Assembly (NCBI GenBank): GCA_031278315.1
Contig: JAITKS010000396.1
Coordinates: forward strand, 1-7,101
Length of the DNA stretch: 7,101 nucleotides
Direction: 5' to 3'
From: Planctomycetaceae bacterium
Lineage (GTDB): Bacteria > Planctomycetota > Planctomycetia > Pirellulales > Thermoguttaceae
Shown here: positions 1-5,110 of the stretch, in pieces
How positions within the stretch are numbered: the stretch's first letter is position 1
Layout of the letters: the number at the start of each line of letters is the position of its first letter
Translations under genes and position numbers: made by a program
The notes under the pieces: generated by a model
The model's input: only the letters and a program-made list of their open reading frames with translations
What the model was told of the DNA's origin: nothing
Database searches by the model: none

Positions 1-132
1 TATCAGTGGAATTTTTGCGGTCATCGTTATATGTAGTAATTTTAAGGATTAATCAAACTATCCCAGAAAGGTCTGATTTATTTTTATGCGTGACCGGTTA
101 TCTTTTTCGTTACAAAAAAAGAGATTGCTATA

Positions 133-158
133 TAGAGACACAATGCCTTGTGTCTCTA
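133..158. repeat. Perfect stem-loop TAGAGACACAA / TTGTGTCTCTA
   Basis: Eleven-base perfect inverted arms (133-143 and 148-158) around a four-base loop TGCC. The arm is nearly the same as that of the stem-loop at 3698-3725 (TAGAGACGCAA), so both belong to one small-palindrome family. It has no following T-run on either strand, so it does not look like a classical intrinsic terminator. It lies far downstream of the nifA-like gene (stop at 408, minus strand). Confidence 0.7.
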
Positions 159-173
159 CGTTACGGCATAAGC

Positions 174-275
174 TAACTATCAAGAAGTCCCGAAGGGACG
201 ACACGGTTATTTCAGATTTTATCCGTTCTCATATCTCAATAAAGTGTCGTCCCTAGCGGGACTTCTTGATAGTTA
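174..275. repeat. Large REP/BIME-like palindrome, 31-32-base arms
   Basis: The left arm (174-204) and right arm (244-275) are inverted copies: 19 outer bases (TAACTATCAAGAAGTCCCG) and 10 inner bases (GGGACGACAC) match perfectly, with only a 2-versus-3-base difference between them (AA against TAG). The loop is 39 bases. Each arm is itself a small hairpin (GTCCC-GAA-GGGAC on the left, GTCCC-TAGC-GGGAC on the right), the layout of paired repetitive extragenic palindromes. G+C is well above the surrounding DNA. It could form a strong RNA hairpin downstream of the minus-strand nifA-like gene and so protect or terminate its transcript. That role is inference. Confidence 0.75.
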
Positions 276-367
276 ACTCCTTTTCTCGTGTATTTCGTGC
301 TTAAATATTACAAAAAATTGAAAAAAATTTATTCTACTGATATATTACAAATAAACTTGAAACCTCT

Positions 368-391
368 GAAAAAAATTTCACTGATATATTA
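368..391. repeat. Extra solitary right-type terminal repeat
   Basis: A second copy of the right-type end (A-run, then TTTCACTGATATATTA) lies 20-odd bases beyond the one at 321-348 and 17 bases from the nifA-like stop codon. It matches the right end of the element at 3738-3943 over more than 20 bases. No separate left partner is obvious; it may be a tandemly duplicated end or a remnant of a nested insertion. Confidence 0.6.
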
Positions 392-407
392 GTAACATTA
401 TTGTTTT

Positions 408-2021
408 TTACGATAAATTTTCTTTTGGATTAAGTTGATATTTTGCGATTCTTAATCCCATTATTCTTTCAGTAATTCCTAGATTTTTTGCTGATTTCGC
501 AATATTTCCTTTTGATCTTTTTAACTCTTCTACAATCATTTCTCTTTCAACTGAATCTAAAACTTCCGGTAAAGTTCCGACTCTATGCGTAACAACACCC
601 GATACTTTCTGCAACTCTTCAGGCAAATGATAACTATGTATAACACCGTCACTTGATAAAATTACAGCTCTCTCAATAGTATTCTCAAGTTCCCTTATGT
701 TTCCATGCCAAGTATAACTGTTGAGAATATTGATCGTCGTTAAAGAAAAAGTTGGAGCAGGTTTTCCATACTCTTCACTAAAACGTTTTACAAAATGATC
801 AGCAAGCAGCATTATGTCTATTTTCCTCTCACGTAAAGGCGGAATAACTATCGGAAATACACTCAACCGATAATATAAATCTTGACGAAATAACCCTTCA
901 TCAACTAATTTTTTCAAATCACAATTTGTTGCTGCAATAACTCGCACATCAACTCGCACAATCTCCGAACCTCCGATACGTTCAAAAGAACGTTCTTGCA
1001 AAACACGTAAAAATTTCGCTTGCAACATAAGAGGTAACTCGCCTATCTCATCAAGAAAAATAGTTCCGCCCTCAGCTTGTTCAAAATATCCTTTCTGCTG
1101 CTGAATTGCACCAGTAAACGCACCTTTTTCATGTCCGAAAAGTAAACTTTCAATTAACGATTCCGGTATCGCCGCACAATTTACTTTAATAAACGGCATT
1201 TTTGAACGCTGCGACGCATAATGAATATCATTTGCAAATCTCTCTTTGCCGACACCCGTCTCGCCTAACAACAAAACAGTTGCCTTCGTGTTGCACACCG
1301 CCATCATCTGACTGTGAATCCGCCGCATCCCCTCACTTTTACCAATAGATGAAAACCGTTGACTCGCTTCTTGTAATTCCGCTTGTAATCTGCTATTCAC
1401 CGCTTTGAGTTCGTTTACTTCCTCAATCGAAATTTGATATATTCGGACAAATTGAGCTATTGACGCCGCAACTATTGTCAACAACCAAACTTTGTCATCT
1501 AAAGAATCTGATGAATAAGGTAAGTCGATACTGATCGTTCCAATTACTTCTATCCCGATTCGAATCGGTACACAAATAAAAGATGTGTTATAAGCTTCAT
1601 CCATGTTTCTTGCACCAGTACGATTAAGAAATAACGGCTCTTCCGAAATTCGCGGAATTACTATTGGATTACCCGTTTTAACAACTTTACCTGTAATCCC
1701 TTCGCCGGGTAAATAACAGCCTCGACGCAGCTGCTCGCGATCCAGACCGTAACCTTCCATAATATCAATTTCACCGGTTACTCTATTAAGAATCGAAATT
1801 GCACCGCGCACTATGCCTATACAAGATGCCATTTTTGTAAGCAAAGGCTTAAAAACACTCTCAACATTGACCGCCTCCGACAATATCACACTGACTTCAT
1901 AAAGTAAACGTAAATCATCCCTATGCGAACATTGACGTGAATTACTCAATGTACATACATACTGATTGTCTTTGGCTAATATCGATGTTGATGTTAATGT
2001 AGTCAAAGTTTTATTTGACAT
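408..2021 (-). CDS. nifA: NifA-like sigma-54-dependent transcriptional activator (GAF-AAA+-Fis HTH)
   Basis: Enhancer-binding protein that would use ATP hydrolysis to open promoters held by sigma-54 RNA polymerase. Residue numbers count from a TTG three codons before the ATG chosen here. A GAF sensor domain lies at about 40-198, a helical linker at 200-225 and the AAA+ domain at about 229-460. The AAA+ motifs are Walker A GETGVGKE (256-263), GAFTGA sigma-54 loop (303-308), Walker B GGTIFLDEIG (321-330) and WHGNIRELEN (441-450). The C-terminal Fis-type helix-turn-helix (about 505-532) contains LGITERIMGLR, typical of proteins annotated as NifA. The Cys cluster of oxygen-sensitive rhizobial NifA is absent. 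Odd: ESLLFGHEKGAFTGA has Leu where the family nearly always has Glu (ESELFGH). Start: TTG at 2030 and ATG at 2021 are both open and neither has a clear Shine-Dalgarno; ATG is preferred. No nif genes are in view, so the regulon is unknown. The family is certain; NifA proper is likely but unproven. Confidence 0.85.
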   Translation of the reverse strand: MSNKTLTTLTSTSILAKDNQYVCTLSNSRQCSHRDDLRLLYEVSVILSEAVNVESVFKPLLTKMASCIGIVRGAISILNRVTGEIDIMEGYGLDREQLRRGCYLPGEGITGKVVKTGNPIVIPRISEEPLFLNRTGARNMDEAYNTSFICVPIRIGIEVIGTISIDLPYSSDSLDDKVWLLTIVAASIAQFVRIYQISIEEVNELKAVNSRLQAELQEASQRFSSIGKSEGMRRIHSQMMAVCNTKATVLLLGETGVGKERFANDIHYASQRSKMPFIKVNCAAIPESLIESLLFGHEKGAFTGAIQQQKGYFEQAEGGTIFLDEIGELPLMLQAKFLRVLQERSFERIGGSEIVRVDVRVIAATNCDLKKLVDEGLFRQDLYYRLSVFPIVIPPLRERKIDIMLLADHFVKRFSEEYGKPAPTFSLTTINILNSYTWHGNIRELENTIERAVILSSDGVIHSYHLPEELQKVSGVVTHRVGTLPEVLDSVEREMIVEELKRSKGNIAKSAKNLGITERIMGLRIAKYQLNPKENLS

Positions 2022-2101
2022 TTGATGCAATTTATTGACGGGAAATAAAAATATAACCGCCAGTTTTATTTTATTATATATAGAAACACAAAAAATTTAT
2101 C

Positions 2102-2122
2102 GAATAGTTACAAAAACTATTC
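2102..2122. repeat. Hairpin GAATAGTT-ACAAA-AACTATTC upstream of nifA-like gene
   Basis: Perfect 8-base inverted arms with a 5-base loop, ending about 80 bases upstream of the nifA-like ATG on the minus strand. It could be an operator or a leader hairpin, but AT-rich palindromes of this size can occur by chance. Confidence 0.4.
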
Positions 2123-2483
2123 ATATCAAGATCGAAGTATATCAGCACATTTTATACCATTGCATAAAAATTTTTTTCTAACAACCGGACAATAGAATAA
2201 TACATTACTTTTATAGACATAAATTCAAAACAACAACATTTCAAGAAACAAAATTATTTCATAACGATGCCAAAAATTGTTATCACTACTTACAAAAATG
2301 TCGTCATCCTTACCCGTCTTGTCATTCCTACGTTTACTCTCCGACAAATCTGTACGTTACACATCGTACTAGAATTTCGACCCTAGATAATAAATTAACT
2401 TGCACCGTAGTAACATATCTATTCGCCCCTACTACAACATTATTATTATTTCGGTTAAACTTTGTGTCTGTGTTTCGTTTGGT

Positions 2484-2508
2484 AGAAGAGATAATTTTTT
2501 TCTCTTCT
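2484..2508. repeat. Purine/pyrimidine hairpin AGAAGAGA / TCTCTTCT
   Basis: Perfect 8-base arms around a T-rich 9-base loop, in the middle of the divergent region and about 180 bases before the isomerase-like start. The loop, not the 3' side, carries the T-run, so a terminator reading is weak. Confidence 0.35.
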
Positions 2509-2550
2509 TGAAATAGGTAACTTCTAAAGACATGTTTCTTATTTTAAGTG

Positions 2551-2577
2551 TGTGAATTTCACAATGTGAATTTCACA
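2551..2577. promoter_or_regulatory. Tandem pair of 13-bp palindromes, candidate operator
   Basis: Two perfect copies of TGTGAATTTCACA (2551-2563 and 2565-2577) separated by one A, giving a 14-bp period. Each copy is a perfect inverted repeat (TGTGAA / TTCACA) around one central base, and the junction TTCACA-A-TGTGAA is also palindromic. Half-sites resemble those of CRP/FNR-family regulators, but the spacing (TGTGA-N3-TCACA) is shorter than the CRP N6. It lies about 115 bases upstream of the isomerase-like ATG. A weak sigma-70-like pair, TTCACA (2558) and TAGAAT (2580) 16 bases apart, would overlap it, fitting repression. A 12-of-13 match lies just upstream of manC at 6241-6253. Confidence 0.55.
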
Positions 2578-2679
2578 AATAGAATTTATAAATAGAACAT
2601 AGTTTTTAGGAATATCTGATAACTCAATCAAAGGCTTCTTTAAAATTGAAATTTTATAGACAGCCTCAAATTAAAATTT

Positions 2680-2684
2680 AGGAG
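2680..2684 (+). promoter_or_regulatory. Ribosome binding site AGGAG
   Basis: AGGAG six bases before the ATG at 2691. It selects that ATG over the in-frame ATG three codons later (2700) and is one of only two clear Shine-Dalgarno sites in the window. Confidence 0.8.
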
Positions 2685-2690
2685 ATTTTT

Positions 2691-3584
2691 ATGAACAACA
2701 TGTCATCAATAACTCGACGAGAGATGTTGCGTAATACGGCAATTCTTGGCAGCATATCGGCATTGAGTTTTTTATGCGAAAATCCGTTTGTTTTCGCAGC
2801 CGAAAATAAAGCGGTTCAAAATGACGCTGTAACAAAATTAGGTTGGCAAATTGGACCTCAAATATATTCGTTCAACAGATTTCCATTCGATATTGCAATT
2901 AAAAAAGTCAAGGAAACCGGTTCAACAAGTTTTGAGTTATACAGCGGTCAACGGCTTAGTCAAGACAAAAACGTAAAAGTTGGTCCTGACTTAAAAGGCG
3001 GCGATTTTAAATTCTTTCAAGACTTGCTCGAAGAAACCGGCTGCAAACCACACGCGATGGGCGTTTGTCCGGCAGATAGAAAACATTTCGAATTTGCCGT
3101 TAAAATCGGAATTGGTGTGTTAAATCTTGAACCGGCTTTTAATAAAATTCCCGAAGTAAATAAATTAGCAGAAGAATATAAAATCAAAGTTGGATTACAC
3201 AATCACCCGAAAGCATCAATTTATTGGGATCCTGACATCGTACTTAATCAGTTGAAAGAATCCGGCGATCAAATCGGTGCATGCTGCGATACCGGACATT
3301 GGTTGAGAAGCGGTCTCGACCCGCTCGAATGTGTCAAGAAATTTAAAGGCCGAATAGTAAGTTTCCATATCAAAGACCTCGCTAAAGAAGGTAACAATTT
3401 CAAATTTGTTCCACTCGGCAAAGGTGATTGCAAAATTACAGAAATCTTAAAAGAAATCGCATCTGAAAAAGTAAAATGCCCCTTTTCTGTCGAGTACGAG
3501 GCAGAATGGGATAACAATGTTAAACCAGTTACAGAATGTGTCAAATTTTTCCGCGAAACAGCAGAAAAAATAATTACACAATAA
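2691..3584 (+). CDS. Tat-exported sugar phosphate isomerase/epimerase-like TIM-barrel protein
   Basis: Protein of 297 residues of the xylose isomerase-like/AP-endonuclease-2 TIM-barrel superfamily, which binds a divalent metal and isomerises or epimerises sugars or related compounds. The N-terminus is a twin-arginine signal: TRREML (8-13), a hydrophobic stretch of moderate length to about residue 28, then VFA-A with likely cleavage after Ala36. The protein should therefore fold in the cytoplasm and act in the periplasm. Candidate metal and catalytic residues sit in family-like strand ends: Glu82 (FELY), Glu147 (LNLEP), His170/His172 (GLHNHP), Asp200/His203 (CCDTGHW), His226/Asp229 (SFHIKDL) and Glu268/Glu270 (SVEYEAEW). 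Such short exported members are very common in Planctomycetota and Verrucomicrobiota. Cys29 is not in a lipobox. The substrate cannot be told from sequence. It is transcribed alone, divergent from the nifA-like gene, behind a doubled palindrome and a good ribosome binding site. Confidence 0.88.
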   Translation: MNNMSSITRREMLRNTAILGSISALSFLCENPFVFAAENKAVQNDAVTKLGWQIGPQIYSFNRFPFDIAIKKVKETGSTSFELYSGQRLSQDKNVKVGPDLKGGDFKFFQDLLEETGCKPHAMGVCPADRKHFEFAVKIGIGVLNLEPAFNKIPEVNKLAEEYKIKVGLHNHPKASIYWDPDIVLNQLKESGDQIGACCDTGHWLRSGLDPLECVKKFKGRIVSFHIKDLAKEGNNFKFVPLGKGDCKITEILKEIASEKVKCPFSVEYEAEWDNNVKPVTECVKFFRETAEKIITQ

Positions 3585-3697
3585 GCTCCAAAATTCTCTA
3601 TCATACGTATCGTATTATAAATTCGGCGATACAAAAAATATCCAGTAAAGTTTGTTTTCCGATATGTATATTTCACACAATTATAATGTTAGATTTT

Positions 3698-3737
3698 GTA
3701 GAGACGCAAGAAATTGCGTCTCTACAGAACTTTTTTT
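3698..3737 (+). terminator. Stem-loop GTAGAGACGCAA-GAAA-TTGCGTCTCTAC with T-run, possible terminator
   Basis: Perfect 12-base arms (3698-3709 and 3714-3725) close a GAAA loop, a stable GNRA tetraloop in RNA. Five bases later comes a run of seven T. This would suit an intrinsic terminator for the isomerase-like gene, whose stop lies about 115 bases upstream. The gap between stem and T-run is longer than ideal, and the related stem-loop at 133-158 has no T-run, so it may instead be a dispersed palindrome that happens to sit next to the T-rich flank of the following element. Confidence 0.5.
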
Positions 3738-3943
3738 GTAACATATCGGCAGAATTTTTTTGTTTTGTGAGATCACGAAATCACGAAATCACAAAATCAC
3801 GAAATCACAAAAATTATCTAAAAAAACTTTCGTGCTTTTCATGTAATTTCGTGTGCTGCGTGTTAAAAAAATTTAAACACAAAAATATAAACACAAAAAT
3901 ATCAAAATAGACAGTTACGAAAAAAATTTCACTGATATATTAC
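3738..3943 (+). mobile_element. MITE-like non-coding element with terminal inverted repeats, copy upstream of kdsB
   Basis: 206-bp element with ends GTAACATATCGGCAGAA (left, from 3738) and TTTCACTGATATATTAC (right, to 3943), imperfect inverted repeats of about 24 bases including flanking T/A runs. Inside, in order: GAGATC, five 8-bp units TCACRAAA (3773-3812), AATTATCTAAAAAAACTTT, a CGTG-rich stretch, a perfect 14-bp tandem duplication AAACACAAAAATAT (3875-3902) and CAGTTACGA before the right end. The same order of blocks is found on the opposite strand at 6350-6532. It has no reading frame of its own and no obvious target duplication. It ends 30 bases before the kdsB ATG. Confidence 0.7.
3773..3812 (+). 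repeat. Five tandem 8-bp units TCACRAAA
   Basis: Units at 3773, 3781, 3789, 3797 and 3805 read TCACGAAA, TCACGAAA, TCACAAAA, TCACGAAA and TCACAAAA. The homologous element at 6350-6532 has a shorter, diverged array of 8-9-base units at the same place, so the array expands and contracts within the element family. Confidence 0.85.
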
Positions 3944-3973
3944 ATTTATATTACATTATTTCAAATTTTAATT

Positions 3974-4852
3974 ATGTTACAGGCAGAATTGTCATCTTTA
4001 GTAAGTATTATTATTCCGTCGCGTTATCAATCGACACGTTTACCCGGTAAACCCTTGATTAAAATTGCCGGAATCGAAATGATAAAACGAGTTGCTGATA
4101 TAGCTTCTTTCGTATGCGTCAATAGCACTAACTGCGATTACACCGTTGCAACAGATGATCTGCGGATTTTCGATTTTTGTCAACAGGAAAAAATACCTGT
4201 CGTAATGACACGCGAAGATTGCACAAACGGAACAGAACGCTGCTGGGATGCAATAATCAAGAAATCTGTACGGCCTGAATTAATAATTAACATGCAAGGC
4301 GATAATCCAATTTGCCCGCCGACACTGATTCAAGAATTGATAGAAAGTTGGCGAAATAGTTCAGGTCAAAATGTTGACTTATTCACTCCGTCAGTTCAAT
4401 TGAGTTGGGAAGAATATGACAGAATTATTGAAACGAAAAAGAATACACCTTACTCTGGAACAACAGTTTTAGCCGATCGTGATAACTTCGCATTAGCGTT
4501 TTCCAAGTCTGTTATACCGGTGATTCGTAATATCGATAAAGCTAAAAAAATGCTGCCGATAAGTCCGGTAAGACGTCATATCGGTTTATACGCTTACACT
4601 TTTGAATCGTTGCGGCAATACATAGAATTACCACAATCAGATTACGAATTAAATTATGTCGAAGGATTAGAACAAATGCGATTCTTAACAAATAAAATGC
4701 GAATAAAAGTTGTACCAACAAACTATCAAAATAAAAAAACAACAAGCGGAATCGACTCACCCGAAGATATTAAAAGAGTAGAAGAAATAATCTCAATCTA
4801 TGGCGATCCTTTCAAAGGAAATTCAGAATGCAGTAATATATCTGCGGAATAA
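3974..4852 (+). CDS. kdsB: 3-deoxy-manno-octulosonate cytidylyltransferase-like (CMP-Kdo synthetase)
   Basis: Cytoplasmic nucleotidyltransferase expected to activate Kdo, or a similar sugar acid, with CTP to CMP-Kdo for LPS inner-core assembly. The N-terminal nucleotide-binding signature IPSRYQSTRLPGKPL (14-28) is almost textbook KdsB. VATDD (58-62), NGTER (85-89), NMQGDNP (106-112), FSKSVIP (176-182), RRHIGLYAY (200-208), EGLEQMRFL (230-238) and SGIDSPEDIKRV (258-269) follow in family order, including the metal-ligand candidates Asp110 and Asp261. It departs from typical KdsB (about 250 residues): 292 residues long, QGDNP instead of QGDEP, and YELNYVEGLEQ where typical members have a Pro-rich E-x-x-E-x-LEQ segment. 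It may belong to a divergent subfamily with another ulosonate. The ATG has no Shine-Dalgarno and a purely AT-rich leader. The last six residues (SNISAE) and the stop lie in a MITE-like terminal repeat. The gene is convergent with manC. Confidence 0.8.
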   Translation: MLQAELSSLVSIIIPSRYQSTRLPGKPLIKIAGIEMIKRVADIASFVCVNSTNCDYTVATDDLRIFDFCQQEKIPVVMTREDCTNGTERCWDAIIKKSVRPELIINMQGDNPICPPTLIQELIESWRNSSGQNVDLFTPSVQLSWEEYDRIIETKKNTPYSGTTVLADRDNFALAFSKSVIPVIRNIDKAKKMLPISPVRRHIGLYAYTFESLRQYIELPQSDYELNYVEGLEQMRFLTNKMRIKVVPTNYQNKKTTSGIDSPEDIKRVEEIISIYGDPFKGNSECSNISAE

Positions 4853-5016
4853 TTTATTTTTGAACCAAAAAATTGTCCGCGAATCCGCCCGTAGAGATAA
4901 TCAGTAAATAGCGTCATGCGTTACCATACGCTAATATCATTTGCCCTTTCAAGACGATTTCGTGTACTACTTTTTGACTCGAAAACAAGTTAAAAAAATT
5001 TCCACTAAAATATTAC
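4833..5016. mobile_element. MITE-like element overlapping the 3' end of kdsB
   Basis: 184-bp segment with a left end GTAATATATCTGCGGAAT (4833-4850) and a right end TTTCCACTAAAATATTAC (to 5016). The ends are imperfect inverted repeats that match those of the element at 3738-3943. Inside, ATTTCGTGTAC and GTTAAAAAAATT echo blocks of the other copies, but the middle is more diverged. The left end overlaps the last codons of kdsB and provides its TAA stop (4850-4852). It occupies most of the convergent gap between kdsB and manC, and no intrinsic terminator is visible there. Confidence 0.55.
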
Positions 5017-5040
5017 AAAATGTATAATTTCGGATACAAA

Positions 5041-5100
5041 TTTAATTCAAAATTTAGCTCAACATTTAATTCAAAATTCAATTCAAAATTAGCTCAACAT
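5041..5100. repeat. Short direct repeat with 35-bp period at the manC 3' side
   Basis: AGCTCAACAT occurs at 5056-5065 and again at 5091-5100, each preceded by TTCAAAATT-type sequence. TTYAATTCAAAATT is repeated three times in the stretch. It is a small imperfect tandem duplication that ends 10 bases from the manC stop codon. No function is evident. Confidence 0.7.
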
Positions 5101-5110
5101 TAACACAAAG

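Larger units (their letters stand above)
1..348. mobile_element. Composite MITE-like element, left end cut by window edge
   Basis: Non-coding stretch bounded by the same inverted ends that occur in three other gaps of this window. The left end (TATCAGTGGAATTTTT, 1-16) lacks its outermost bases because the window starts inside it. The right end is at about 321-348 (core CTACTGATATATTAC). Towards the right end it carries a CGTGTATTTCGTGC stretch (286-300) and a run of A residues, resembling the interior of the better preserved copies at 3738-3943 and 6350-6532. The middle holds a stem-loop (133-158) and a large palindrome (174-275), listed separately, which make this copy longer than the others. 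No open reading frame or transposase is present, so any movement would need a transposase elsewhere. No target-site duplication could be identified. The pairing of the two ends is inference. Confidence 0.45.
2022..2690. other. Divergent intergenic control region, no gene
   Basis: This gap of about 670 bp separates the divergent nifA-like and isomerase-like genes. I see no convincing reading frame, tRNA or transposon. It holds two small hairpins (2102-2122 and 2484-2508) and a doubled 13-bp palindrome (2551-2577). It also has scattered decayed traces of the terminal-repeat family: GTAACATATC at 2410-2419 equals the first ten bases of the element at 3738, and TATATCAGCACATTTT lies near 2139. 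I looked for sigma-54 promoters (GG-N10-GC) and NifA upstream sites (TGT-N10-ACA) and found no good match. Confidence 0.6.
3585..3973. other. Intergenic gap between isomerase-like gene and kdsB: stem-loop plus MITE-like element
   Basis: This 389-bp gap contains no credible gene. The first 110 bases are AT-rich with no clear feature, followed by the stem-loop at 3698-3725, the element at 3738-3943, and 30 bases of AT-rich leader before kdsB. An open frame across it (3536-3910) merely reads through the element's simple repeats. The kdsB promoter must lie within or beside the element, unless kdsB is read through from the isomerase-like gene. Confidence 0.6.

Noticed and set aside
318..346. Sigma-70 promoter TTGAAA-N17-TATATT in the right terminal repeat
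   Set aside because: The spacing is good in this copy only; the copy at 368-391 has just 13 bases between the equivalent hexamers, and no plus-strand gene follows here.
2255..2285. Sigma-54 promoter (minus-strand TTTTTGGCATCG) upstream of the nifA-like gene
   Set aside because: The GG is not followed by GC after ten bases, so the -12 element is missing.
2772..2780. Lipobox around Cys29 of the isomerase-like protein
   Set aside because: The residue before Cys is Leu, not Gly, Ala or Ser, and a VFA-A signal peptidase I site follows; a Tat-Sec-type cleavage fits better.
3017..3676. Minus-strand open frames at 3017-3202 and 3269-3676
   Set aside because: They are antisense shadows of the isomerase-like gene, which has clear family motifs throughout.
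3773..3812. CRISPR-like regular spacing
   Set aside because: The units are 8 bp and contiguous, with no spacers between them; this is a simple tandem array inside a repeat element.
3536..3910. Plus-strand open frame of 124 codons
   Set aside because: It overlaps the end of the isomerase-like gene and then reads through the stem-loop and the 8-bp array of the element, giving simple-repeat protein (RSRNHEITKSRNHKN). It has no ribosome binding site and no family resemblance.
4542..4760. Minus-strand open frame of 72 codons
   Set aside because: It lies fully inside kdsB on the opposite strand, with low-complexity hydrophobic sequence produced by AT-rich codons.
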